Shown here: piece after piece, positions 57,247 through 64,000 of the stretch | Layout of the letters: the number at the start of each line of letters is the position of its first letter | How positions within the stretch are numbered: the stretch's first letter is position 1 | Assembly (NCBI RefSeq): GCF_001422735.1 | Contig: NZ_LMLZ01000004.1 | Span: forward strand, 62,001 to 126,000 | DNA from: Acidovorax sp. Leaf78 | GTDB taxonomy: Bacteria > Pseudomonadota > Gammaproteobacteria > Burkholderiales > Burkholderiaceae_C | Direction: 5' to 3' | Length of the DNA: 64,000 bases | The notes under the pieces: generated by a model | The model's input: the letters and a program-made list of their open reading frames with translations, nothing else | Told to the model about the DNA's origin: nothing | The model's database searches: none | Position numbers and translations under genes: made by a program

Positions 57247-58944
57247 TCACCGCGCTGCGCGCCGGAACACCAGGAGGTGATCGTTCTTGTCGGTAGGGCG
57301 CGGCACCACGGCCATGCGCTCCCACCGGGCCGCGTTGACCATGCGCTCGGACGCGGGCCAGGACTCCATGTCCGCCACCAGCCAGTTGCACTCGTCCTGC
57401 AGGCCCGCGCGCTCCAGGGTGAGGTTGCCGTGGTACTGCAGCGCGGCCACCTGCGCGCGGCTCAGACCCACGGTCTGCACGCAGCCCGGGTCGGCGCCCA
57501 GCACTGCTTGCACCGCGCGCACCTGCGGGCCGTAGCTGCGGGCGTAGTCCAGCAGCGGTAGCCACAGCGTCATCAGCAGCACCCAGCCTAGCGCCGCGCC
57601 GCCAGCGGGCAGCACCAGGCTCTTCCAGATGGGCGCGCGGTCGCGCGAGGCGCGCCACCACACCAGCACACACCAGCCGGCAGTCGCCGCCAGGGCCACC
57701 ACCAGCGCCAGTGCAGAAAACTGCGGCACGAAGCCGGGCGCGAGCTTGGCCACGTTGGCCGCCGGCTTGGCCGGAACACCCGTCTGCATCGCGATCCAGA
57801 TCACCCAGATGGCCAGGGCCGACACCGTGAAGAACAGCAGCGTGAACCAGTCGATCAGCGCGCCCACACTGCGCCGCAGGGTGGGCAGGGCAAAAGCAGC
57901 CAGCGCAGCCAGCGCCGGCAGGCCCAGCAGCAGCGCCCGGTCCGCCGGCTGCGTGGTAAGCGTGGCGGCAATCGATACGGCAGAAAACCACAGGGGCAGC
58001 AGCAGGTGCCGATGGCCTTGCCGGCTGAAGATCTGCTTGCGCCAGCGCCACAGGGTCCACAGGGCCAGGGGCCAGGCGGGCCAGCCAAACCACAGCAGCA
58101 GCCGCGCCAGGCTTTGCCATTCCTTGCCGCCAGAATTTGCGCCCACGATCCGCCAGCGCCACAGGTCGAGCTTCCAGGCGACCAGCGCAGCCACCACGGT
58201 GATGGCGGCCAGCGCCAGGGTCCAGGGCAGGCGGCGGTCGGTGCTGCTGCCCGGGGCCAGCACCACCAGCACCACGCTGCCCACGCCCAGCAAGGTGGCC
58301 AGCGCCGGGGCGCCTGCGAGCGTCAGGCCCAGCATGCCCACCACCAGCGCGATGGCAGGGGCCACGGTGCGGTGGGGCATGGCCGCTACGGCAAAGAAGA
58401 GCAGGGCAGTGCAGCTGAGCTGCACCAGGTAGCTGGTCACCTCGTGCGACAGCTGGGCCAACCCCAGGCAGGCGATCAGGGCGAGCAGCGCGCCGTCGGC
58501 GATCGCGCGGGCATAGTCGGGCGGGTTGGCCTCGCCGCCAAACGCAAAGGCCACTGGCTGCGCGCCCGGGCTGCGTGCCAGGTAGTACACGCCGTACCAA
58601 GTGGCCATGAGGGTGATCACCAGCAACGCGGCAAAGGGCACGCGCACCGCCATCTCGGGCGACAGCAGCCACGATGGCGTGATCTGGATCGCCCAGGCGC
58701 CCAGCCAGTAGGGCAGCAGCCCCTCGGTCTCGGGGGCCATGCCGCCCAGCAGGGGCGCCAGCCACGGCGTGCGCTGCTGCGCCAGCTCCAGCATGTAGCC
58801 GAATGCGGTGACATCCGCACTCTTCCAGGGATCACGGCCCACGAAGCCCGGCACCACATAGGCGATGCACAGCAACAGCAGCGCCCACCGCGGCAGGGGG
58901 CGGACGGCGCTTTGGGTCACGATGGCGGGGGTGGGAGGAGTCAC
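57247..58944 (-). CDS. ArnT-like membrane glycosyltransferase
   Basis: A 565-residue protein with around twelve membrane segments and a soluble C-terminal part. The first loop FVGRDPWKSADVTAFGYMLE carries a conserved acidic residue, as in GT-C enzymes (ArnT/PMT) that use polyprenyl-phosphate sugars. It then has TPWLAPLLGGMAPETEGLLPYW. The GTG at 58944 is the start, preceded by no strong site. Family members add sugars to lipid A or proteins in the periplasm; the substrate here is unknown. Confidence 0.75.
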   Translation of the reverse strand: MTPPTPAIVTQSAVRPLPRWALLLLCIAYVVPGFVGRDPWKSADVTAFGYMLELAQQRTPWLAPLLGGMAPETEGLLPYWLGAWAIQITPSWLLSPEMAVRVPFAALLVITLMATWYGVYYLARSPGAQPVAFAFGGEANPPDYARAIADGALLALIACLGLAQLSHEVTSYLVQLSCTALLFFAVAAMPHRTVAPAIALVVGMLGLTLAGAPALATLLGVGSVVLVVLAPGSSTDRRLPWTLALAAITVVAALVAWKLDLWRWRIVGANSGGKEWQSLARLLLWFGWPAWPLALWTLWRWRKQIFSRQGHRHLLLPLWFSAVSIAATLTTQPADRALLLGLPALAALAAFALPTLRRSVGALIDWFTLLFFTVSALAIWVIWIAMQTGVPAKPAANVAKLAPGFVPQFSALALVVALAATAGWCVLVWWRASRDRAPIWKSLVLPAGGAALGWVLLMTLWLPLLDYARSYGPQVRAVQAVLGADPGCVQTVGLSRAQVAALQYHGNLTLERAGLQDECNWLVADMESWPASERMVNAARWERMAVVPRPTDKNDHLLVFRRAAR

Positions 58945-59114
58945 GCGTCAGAAAGGCAGCAAAAGCGGAGCCGTCGAGAATAAGCGCAAAAACGCACCAA
59001 AACGATACAGGATGCAGGGACCGCCAGCGTCGGGATCAAAAACTCCCGCGTTCTTGTCCCCGCCGGCCCGTGGCCAGCGCGGTGATGCCCACCACGAACC
59101 AGCCGCTGCAAAGC

Positions 59115-59147
59115 AAAAAGGCAGCACGGTTGCCCGGGCTGCCTTTT
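59115..59147 (-). terminator. Intrinsic terminator after rpmE2
   Basis: AAAGGCAGC (59117-59125) and GCTGCCTTT (59138-59146) form a 9-bp stem. On the minus strand it is followed by a T-run (complement of 59115-59119). Confidence 0.8.
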
Positions 59148-59172
59148 GTGGCGGTAACGCGCAGGAGGCGAA

Positions 59173-59427
59173 TTACTTCGCTGCGGTCTTGCCGAAACGG
59201 TTGCGGAAGCGCTCGACGCGGCCACCCATGTTGTCCACCGACTTTTGCGTGCCGGTGTAGAAGGGGTGCGACTCAGAAGAGGTATCCAGCTTGAACAGCG
59301 GGTATTCCTTGCCTTCGAAGGTTTCGGTTTCCTTCGTGTTCACGCACGAACGGGTCACGAACTTGAAACCGTTGGACAGGTCCGAGAACAGGACTTCGCG
59401 GTAGTTGGGGTGAATGCCTTCTTTCAT
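59173..59427 (-). CDS. rpmE2: 50S ribosomal protein L31 type B
   Basis: An 84-residue protein beginning [20 protein letters not shown]. It lacks the CxxC zinc pairs of type A L31 (a single cysteine is seen in TRSCVNTK), so it is the zinc-independent paralogue, often induced when zinc is scarce. [21 protein letters not shown] is typical of its C-terminus. ATG 59427 is preceded by AAGGA 8 nt upstream; a TTG at 59433 is rejected. Confidence 0.95.
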   Translation of the reverse strand: MKEGIHPNYREVLFSDLSNGFKFVTRSCVNTKETETFEGKEYPLFKLDTSSESHPFYTGTQKSVDNMGGRVERFRNRFGKTAAK

Positions 59428-59642
59428 GATCAATCCTTGTCAAGTGCGGGAGCCGTGCTGAACCCGGTGCAACCTTTGCGCCGTGGAACATCCAGCGTAC
59501 TTTCCGCAGAAAAAGCCCTCTATTATGGCACAGGGCAAATATGTGTCTTTTTCAACGTCGCTGCGCATCCGTCATAGCGATGGAAACCGGCGCGGCCCAA
59601 GACCAGTGCCACCGTGGAACTGGCTCTGCCAGGCCACGGGTG

Positions 59643-59686
59643 GCGTCCCCCTCCCGGGGAAGGCGCCAAAGGCGACTCAGGGGGGC
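59643..59686. repeat. GC-rich inverted repeat downstream of rho
   Basis: CCCCCTCCCGGGG and GGCGCCAAAGGCG are followed by CAGGGGGG. CCCCC pairs with GGGGG across about 25 bases. It lies directly after the rho stop and could act as a terminator or be a dispersed element. Confidence 0.45.
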
Positions 59687-60949
59687 TTACCCGCCTCTTC
59701 TCATCATGTCGAAAAAGTCCACGTTGGTCTTCGTGGCCTTCATGTTCTTGATCATGAGCTCCATCGACTCAATCTCGTCCATGTTGTACATGAACTGGCG
59801 CAGGATGCGGGTCTTTTGCAGAATCTCGGGCGCCAGCAGCAGCTCTTCGCGGCGCGTGCCGCTCTTGTTGAGCTCGATGGCGGGGAACACGCGCTTTTCG
59901 TACAGGCGGCGGTTCAGGTGGATTTCGCAGTTGCCGGTGCCCTTGAATTCTTCAAAGATCACTTCGTCCATGCGGCTGCCGGTGTCGACCAGTGCGGTGG
60001 CGATGATGGTGAGCGAGCCACCTTCCTCGACCTTGCGCGCCGCGCCGAAGAAGCGCTTGGGGCGCTGCAGCGCGGCGGCGTCCACACCACCGGACAGCAC
60101 CTTGCCGGACGACGGCACGACGTTGTTGTAGGCGCGGGCCAGGCGGGTGATGGAGTCAAGCAGGATCACCACGTCCTTCTTGAGCTCGACCAGGCGCTTG
60201 GCGCGCTCGATCACCATCTCGGCCACGTGCACGTGGCGGGCGGCGGGCTCGTCGAAGGTGGAGGCGATGATCTCGCCCTTCACCGTGCGCTGCATTTCGG
60301 TCACTTCTTCAGGGCGCTCGTCCACCAGCAGCACCATCAGGTGCACATCGGGGTTGTTGGCCGTGATGGCGTGGGCGATGTGCTGCATCATCACCGTCTT
60401 GCCGCTCTTGGGCGGGGCGACGATCAGCGCGCGCTGGCCGCGGCCGATGGGCGCGATGATGTCGATGATGCGGCCGGTGATGTTCTCTTCGCCCTTGAAG
60501 TCCCGTTCCAGGCGCATCTGCTCCTTGGGGAACAGGGGCGTCAGGTTTTCGAACATCACCTTGTGCTTGTTCTGCTCTGGCGGGCCGTCGTTGACCTTGT
60601 CGAGCTTGGTCAGGGCAAAGTAGCGCTCGCCGTCCTTCGGCGTGCGCACTTCACCTTCGATCATGTCGCCGGTGTGCAGGTTGAAGCGGCGCACCTGGCT
60701 GGGCGAGATGTAGATGTCGTCCGTGCTGGCCGTGAAGCTGGTGTCGGGGCTGCGCAGAAAGCCGAAGCCGTCGGGCAGGATTTCCAGAACGCCATCGGCA
60801 AACACCTGCTCGCCGGCTTTGGCGCGCTTCTTGATGATGGCAAACATCAGCTCCTGCTTGCGCATCCGGCCGGTATTTTCGATTTCGAGTTCTTCGGCCT
60901 GCTTCAGGACTTCAGACACGTGCAGTGCCTTGAGTTCGTTTAAGTGCAT
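59687..60949 (-). CDS. rho: Transcription termination factor Rho
   Basis: A 420-residue hexameric RNA helicase, the standard length. The cold-shock-like RNA-binding domain contains [15 protein letters not shown] and [16 protein letters not shown]. Walker A is [12 protein letters not shown] near residues 178-189, Walker [16 protein letters not shown] and the Q/R-loop region [21 protein letters not shown] 60949 ([15 protein letters not shown]) is the conserved start; the frame extends further upstream without similarity. It lies downstream of trxA as in E. coli. Confidence 0.97.
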   Translation of the reverse strand: MHLNELKALHVSEVLKQAEELEIENTGRMRKQELMFAIIKKRAKAGEQVFADGVLEILPDGFGFLRSPDTSFTASTDDIYISPSQVRRFNLHTGDMIEGEVRTPKDGERYFALTKLDKVNDGPPEQNKHKVMFENLTPLFPKEQMRLERDFKGEENITGRIIDIIAPIGRGQRALIVAPPKSGKTVMMQHIAHAITANNPDVHLMVLLVDERPEEVTEMQRTVKGEIIASTFDEPAARHVHVAEMVIERAKRLVELKKDVVILLDSITRLARAYNNVVPSSGKVLSGGVDAAALQRPKRFFGAARKVEEGGSLTIIATALVDTGSRMDEVIFEEFKGTGNCEIHLNRRLYEKRVFPAIELNKSGTRREELLLAPEILQKTRILRQFMYNMDEIESMELMIKNMKATKTNVDFFDMMRRGG

Positions 60950-61167
60950 GGAGTGACTCCTTGGCGGAGCTGGTGTGAATCTTGGGGGAGAGGGCAGGTG
61001 CCGGGAAAGCTGCTGTTTGCAGGCCTGGCATGCCGTGGATCTTGTTCCGGCTGCCAATGCGTGCAGGCCGGTGATCGGAAAGAATTATGACAGGAAAAAA
61101 ATCGGGATATTCAGGGGCTTGCGATTTGATCGTTTGCCCGCGCTACCCACCGTGCGCAAGCCCACAG

Positions 61168-61206
61168 AAAAGAATGCCCCGCCAGACTGCCAGGTCTGCG
61201 GGGCAT
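61168..61206 (-). terminator. Intrinsic terminator after trxA
   Basis: ATGCCCCGC and GCGGGGCAT (61174-61182, 61198-61206) pair perfectly. CAGAC/GTCTG extends the stem inward. On the minus strand it is followed by TCTTTTCTG. Confidence 0.82.
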
Positions 61207-61214
61207 GGGGAGGA

Positions 61215-61547
61215 TCAGGCCAGTTGCTGATCGATGAAGGCGGTCAGCTGGGCCTTGCTCATGGCGCCGACCTTGGTGGCGGCCAGTTGGCCGTCCTTGA
61301 AGAGCATCAGGGTGGGGATGCCGCGGATGCCGTACTTGGCGGGGATCTCGCGGTTCTCGTCCACGTTCATCTTGGAGATCTGCAGCTTGCCCTGGTAGGT
61401 GCCGGCCACTTCGTCCAGGATGGGGGCGATCATCTTGCAGGGGCCGCACCATTCGGCCCAGTAGTCCACCAGCACCGGGGTGCCGGCTTGCAGCACGTCG
61501 GCGTCAAAGCTGGCGTCGGAGAGATGTTTGATGAGTTCGCTGGCCAT
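61215..61547 (-). CDS. trxA: Thioredoxin
   Basis: A 110-residue protein with the active-site motif WAEWCGPCK (cysteines near 32 and 35) and the cis-proline in [11 protein letters not shown]. It is the general disulfide reductant of the cytoplasm. AAGGAA at 61554-61559 (minus strand) precedes ATG 61547. The longer frame from 61667 runs into the divergent gene and is rejected. It is divergent from the nuclease gene by 109 bp. Confidence 0.97.
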   Translation of the reverse strand: MASELIKHLSDASFDADVLQAGTPVLVDYWAEWCGPCKMIAPILDEVAGTYQGKLQISKMNVDENREIPAKYGIRGIPTLMLFKDGQLAATKVGAMSKAQLTAFIDQQLA

Positions 61548-61656
61548 GGCGTATTCCTTGTATCTGGGCGGGTTGCGACCGGGGTACGTATAAAGTCTGG
61601 GCATTGTGACAGAAACCAATCCCACGTACACCGGTGTGGCCGGGCCCTGTGACGCT

Positions 61657-64000
61657 ATGACTGTCATAGCGAAAACCGATCAGTGCACCCTCTTGTGGCG
61701 GCGTGTTCTGGCCCAGGTCGCCCACCACATAGTGCAGTGCGCAGCCCACCCCGCGCGCACGGTGGTGCTGGTGCCGTATGCGCAGCTGATGCCCTGGGCA
61801 CAGCGGTATTGGGGCATGGCGCACCCGGATGGCTTTGCGCCCCGGTTCGAGACCACGCGCAACTGGGCGCGCCAACTGGCGGCTTTCGTGCCGCAAGGGG
61901 ACGACCTGGCGGGGGACGTGGCGCGCGATACGCTCACCGCGCGCCTGTTGCTCGACAAGGCCGGTTTGTCGGCGCAGCGTGATGTGCTGGCCACGCCCCT
62001 GCAGGAGGCGGCGGCCCAGCTGGCACCGGCAGTGGCTGCCGTGACGCCGTCGCAGCGCGAGGCCTGGGGCGAGCAGGCGCGCGCACTGCTCCCGCCCGCG
62101 GACGAAGGCTCGGCCCTGCGGTTCGAGGCCGTGGTGGCGCGCATTGCGCTCGAATGGGTGCTGGCTTCGCGCCACGCCACCGACGTGCTGTTCGAGCCCG
62201 GCGTCGCAAGATCGGTCGACGCGCTGGTGCTGCTGCCCGGCTTTCAGCCCGATGCGCTGGCGCAGACCCTGCAGGCGCATTGGGGCGACAAGGCAGCGTC
62301 GCTGTCGCTGTGGAACCCGTCTGCCGACAGCCCCGCGGTCGGCCGGGGCCACGTTGCGCTGCACGCGGCGCAGGACGCCGAAGACGAAGCCCAGCGCGCC
62401 GCCGCCTGTGTGTTGGCGCACCTGGCCGCGGGGCGCATTCCGGTGGCCCTGGCCGCCAACGACCGCGCGCTCACCCGCCGCATCGGGGCGCATCTGGCCA
62501 GCGCCGGCGTTTCGGTGCGCGATGAAAACGGTTGGACCCTGTCCACCACCCGGGCCGCGGCGCGCCTGATGGCCGCGCTGACCGCCTGCGCGTGGGATGC
62601 GACGTCCGACGCCGTGCTGGACTGGCTCAAACACGTGCCCAGTGTCGACACCACCTTGCTCGCCCGGCTGGAGCGCGCACTGCGCAAGGCCGCCATGGCA
62701 TCGTGGGGCCATGCGGCACAGCACGACTGGGCCAGCGTGCCCGAAGTGGCGCCTGCAGTGGCCCAGGTGCAGACCTGGCGCGACAGCCTGCGGGCCGCGC
62801 GGACCTTGCCGGAATGGCTGCAGGCCCTGCGTGCACTGCTGGTCGACACCGGTCAATGGACCGTGCTGGAGGAAGACGCCGCCGGCGCGCGCGTGCTGTC
62901 GGCCCTGCGCCTGCAAGACGGGCAAGAGGCAGAGCTCGACGGCTGGGGCGAGGGCGCAGGCCGCCGCATGACGCTGGCCGAGTTCACGCGCTGGGCCAAT
63001 GAAGTGCTGGAGGCCGCCCGCTATGTGCCCATGCACACCGGCGACGCACCCGTGGTGGTGCTGCCCATGCCCCAACTGCTGGCGCGCCCGTTTGCCGCGC
63101 TGGTGCTGCCCGGCTGCGACGAGAAGCGGCTGCAGGCCGCGCCAGAGCCTCCGGGCGAGTGGACGCAGGCGCAGCGCGAAGCCTGGGGCCTGCCCACGCG
63201 GGCATCGACAGAGATGGCCCAGCGTGCCGCGTGGCAACACGCGCTGCAGACCCCCGCCGTGGATGTGCTGTGGCGCACCGGCGACGAGGGCGGCGAGCCC
63301 CTGCTGGCCAGCCCGCTGGTGCTGGCCTTGCAGCTGGATGGCCAGGCACCGTTTGGCGTGGACAGCCGCACGCAGCGCACGGTGGACGCAGCCCCCACCG
63401 AGCGGCCCCAGCCCCAGGGGCATCGACTGCCCGTGCTGCGCCTGTCGTCCACGGCGTATTCCGACCTGCGGCATTGTCCGTACCGTTTTTTCGCGCTGCG
63501 CCAACTGGGCTTGCAGGAGTCCGATGAACTGGCCGCCGACGTGGACAAGCGCGACTTCGGCAACTGGCTGCATGCGGTGCTGCAGCACTTTCATGAGGCG
63601 CTGCTGGCCGACCCGGTGCAGAGCCCCGCAGAGCGCGTGGCCCGCATGGACGCCGCCTCCCTGGCCGTGACGCGCCAGCAGGGCCTGGGCGCGGGCGACT
63701 TCCTGCCCTTTGCGGCCGGCTGGCCGCAGGTGCGCGACGGCTACCTGCGCTGGCTGGCCCAGCACGAGCAGACCGGCGCCCACTTTCGCCAGGCCGAGCT
63801 GCGCACCACGCAGCCGCTGGGCAGCCTGGAGCTGATCGGCACGCTCGACCGCGTGGATGTTGTAGACGCCGTCAATGCGGTGGCTGCGCAGGGCGATGCT
63901 TCCACGTTGGTCATCGACTACAAGACCGAGAACGACACCGTGACGCGAAAGCGCATCCAGTCCGGCGCCGAGGACACCCAGCTCGCGTTCTACGCCGCGC
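61657..64000 (+). CDS. PD-(D/E)XK nuclease / AddB-like protein, 3' part cut off
   Basis: 781 codons are visible. The N-terminal half resembles an inactivated helicase-like domain ([51 protein letters not shown]). The C-terminal nuclease domain begins [20 protein letters not shown] near residue 597, with the catalytic GTLDRVD and VIDYKTEND following. Such proteins act in double-strand break processing with an AddA-type helicase, which usually follows immediately and would lie outside the window. ATG 61657 sits inside a perfect palindrome (61653-61671). The N-terminal start is the first with family-like sequence. Confidence 0.8.
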   Translation, partial: MTVIAKTDQCTLLWRRVLAQVAHHIVQCAAHPARTVVLVPYAQLMPWAQRYWGMAHPDGFAPRFETTRNWARQLAAFVPQGDDLAGDVARDTLTARLLLDKAGLSAQRDVLATPLQEAAAQLAPAVAAVTPSQREAWGEQARALLPPADEGSALRFEAVVARIALEWVLASRHATDVLFEPGVARSVDALVLLPGFQPDALAQTLQAHWGDKAASLSLWNPSADSPAVGRGHVALHAAQDAEDEAQRAAACVLAHLAAGRIPVALAANDRALTRRIGAHLASAGVSVRDENGWTLSTTRAAARLMAALTACAWDATSDAVLDWLKHVPSVDTTLLARLERALRKAAMASWGHAAQHDWASVPEVAPAVAQVQTWRDSLRAARTLPEWLQALRALLVDTGQWTVLEEDAAGARVLSALRLQDGQEAELDGWGEGAGRRMTLAEFTRWANEVLEAARYVPMHTGDAPVVVLPMPQLLARPFAALVLPGCDEKRLQAAPEPPGEWTQAQREAWGLPTRASTEMAQRAAWQHALQTPAVDVLWRTGDEGGEPLLASPLVLALQLDGQAPFGVDSRTQRTVDAAPTERPQPQGHRLPVLRLSSTAYSDLRHCPYRFFALRQLGLQESDELAADVDKRDFGNWLHAVLQHFHEALLADPVQSPAERVARMDAASLAVTRQQGLGAGDFLPFAAGWPQVRDGYLRWLAQHEQTGAHFRQAELRTTQPLGSLELIGTLDRVDVVDAVNAVAAQGDASTLVIDYKTENDTVTRKRIQSGAEDTQLAFYAA

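Noticed and set aside
58965-59115. Short hydrophobic frame on the minus strand (LCSGWFVVGITALATGRR) near the rpmE2 terminator
   Set aside because: No ATG or ribosome binding site, and it overlaps the terminator hairpin. It is more likely chance or a gene remnant.
61504-63783. A 759-codon open frame antisense to the nuclease gene
   Set aside because: The plus strand encodes a protein with clear nuclease motifs; the antisense frame has none and overlaps the trxA start.

Overview
The window is a GC-rich stretch of bacterial core genome, most likely from a betaproteobacterium of the family Comamonadaceae (Acidovorax or a close relative). The evidence is the gene order rpsB-tsf-pyrH-frr-uppS-cdsA-dxr-rseP-bamA-skp-lpxD-fabZ-lpxA-lpxB-rnhB, protein sequences of betaproteobacterial type, and short dispersed repeats of the kind I recall from Comamonadaceae. 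I saw no rRNA, tRNA, CRISPR array, prophage or insertion sequence. The family and genus calls come from reading, not from a search.

Layout. 1-3.9 kb (minus strand): a truncated bifunctional NAD(P)H-hydrate repair enzyme, a DadA-type D-amino acid dehydrogenase and an amidase. 4.1-19.3 kb (plus): translation factors, UMP kinase, isoprenoid and phospholipid precursors, the outer-membrane assembly machine and lipid A synthesis, ending with RNase HII and an RNA methyltransferase. 19.3-20.0 kb: a decayed minus-strand gene. 20.0-26.1 kb (plus): carA, an unrecognised small gene, carB, greA and a small membrane protein. 26.3-27.6 kb (minus): a glycosyltransferase and the YhbY RNA-binding protein. 27.6-34.7 kb (plus): rlmE, ftsH, folP, glmM, a GNAT acetyltransferase and an orphan amino-acid-binding protein. 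35.0-40.4 kb (minus): two large PAS-GGDEF-EAL cyclic-di-GMP proteins.

40.45-55.6 kb is a phosphate-starvation island and the most interesting part. It starts with four heptamers spaced exactly 11 bp, which look like a double Pho box. These precede a tightly overlapping three-gene operon: an OlsB-type ornithine N-acyltransferase, a PlcP-like metallophosphoesterase and an Agt-like family 4 glycosyltransferase. That set would replace phospholipids with ornithine lipids and glycolipids when phosphate is scarce. It is followed by ppk-sixA (a Pho box lies in the 3' end of the glycosyltransferase gene), a lysine/alanine/proline-rich protein with a perfect 27-bp palindrome at its promoter, ppx, and pstS-pstC-pstA-pstB-phoU-phoB-phoR. 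Pho boxes face both ppx and pstS.

55.7-64 kb: a MATE efflux protein and a membrane glycosyltransferase, then rpmE2, rho and trxA (all minus), and a truncated PD-(D/E)XK nuclease/helicase-like gene (plus) running off the right edge. At least seven full or partial copies of a short AT-rich repeat sit between and inside genes. In one case a copy supplies the stop codon of the amidase.
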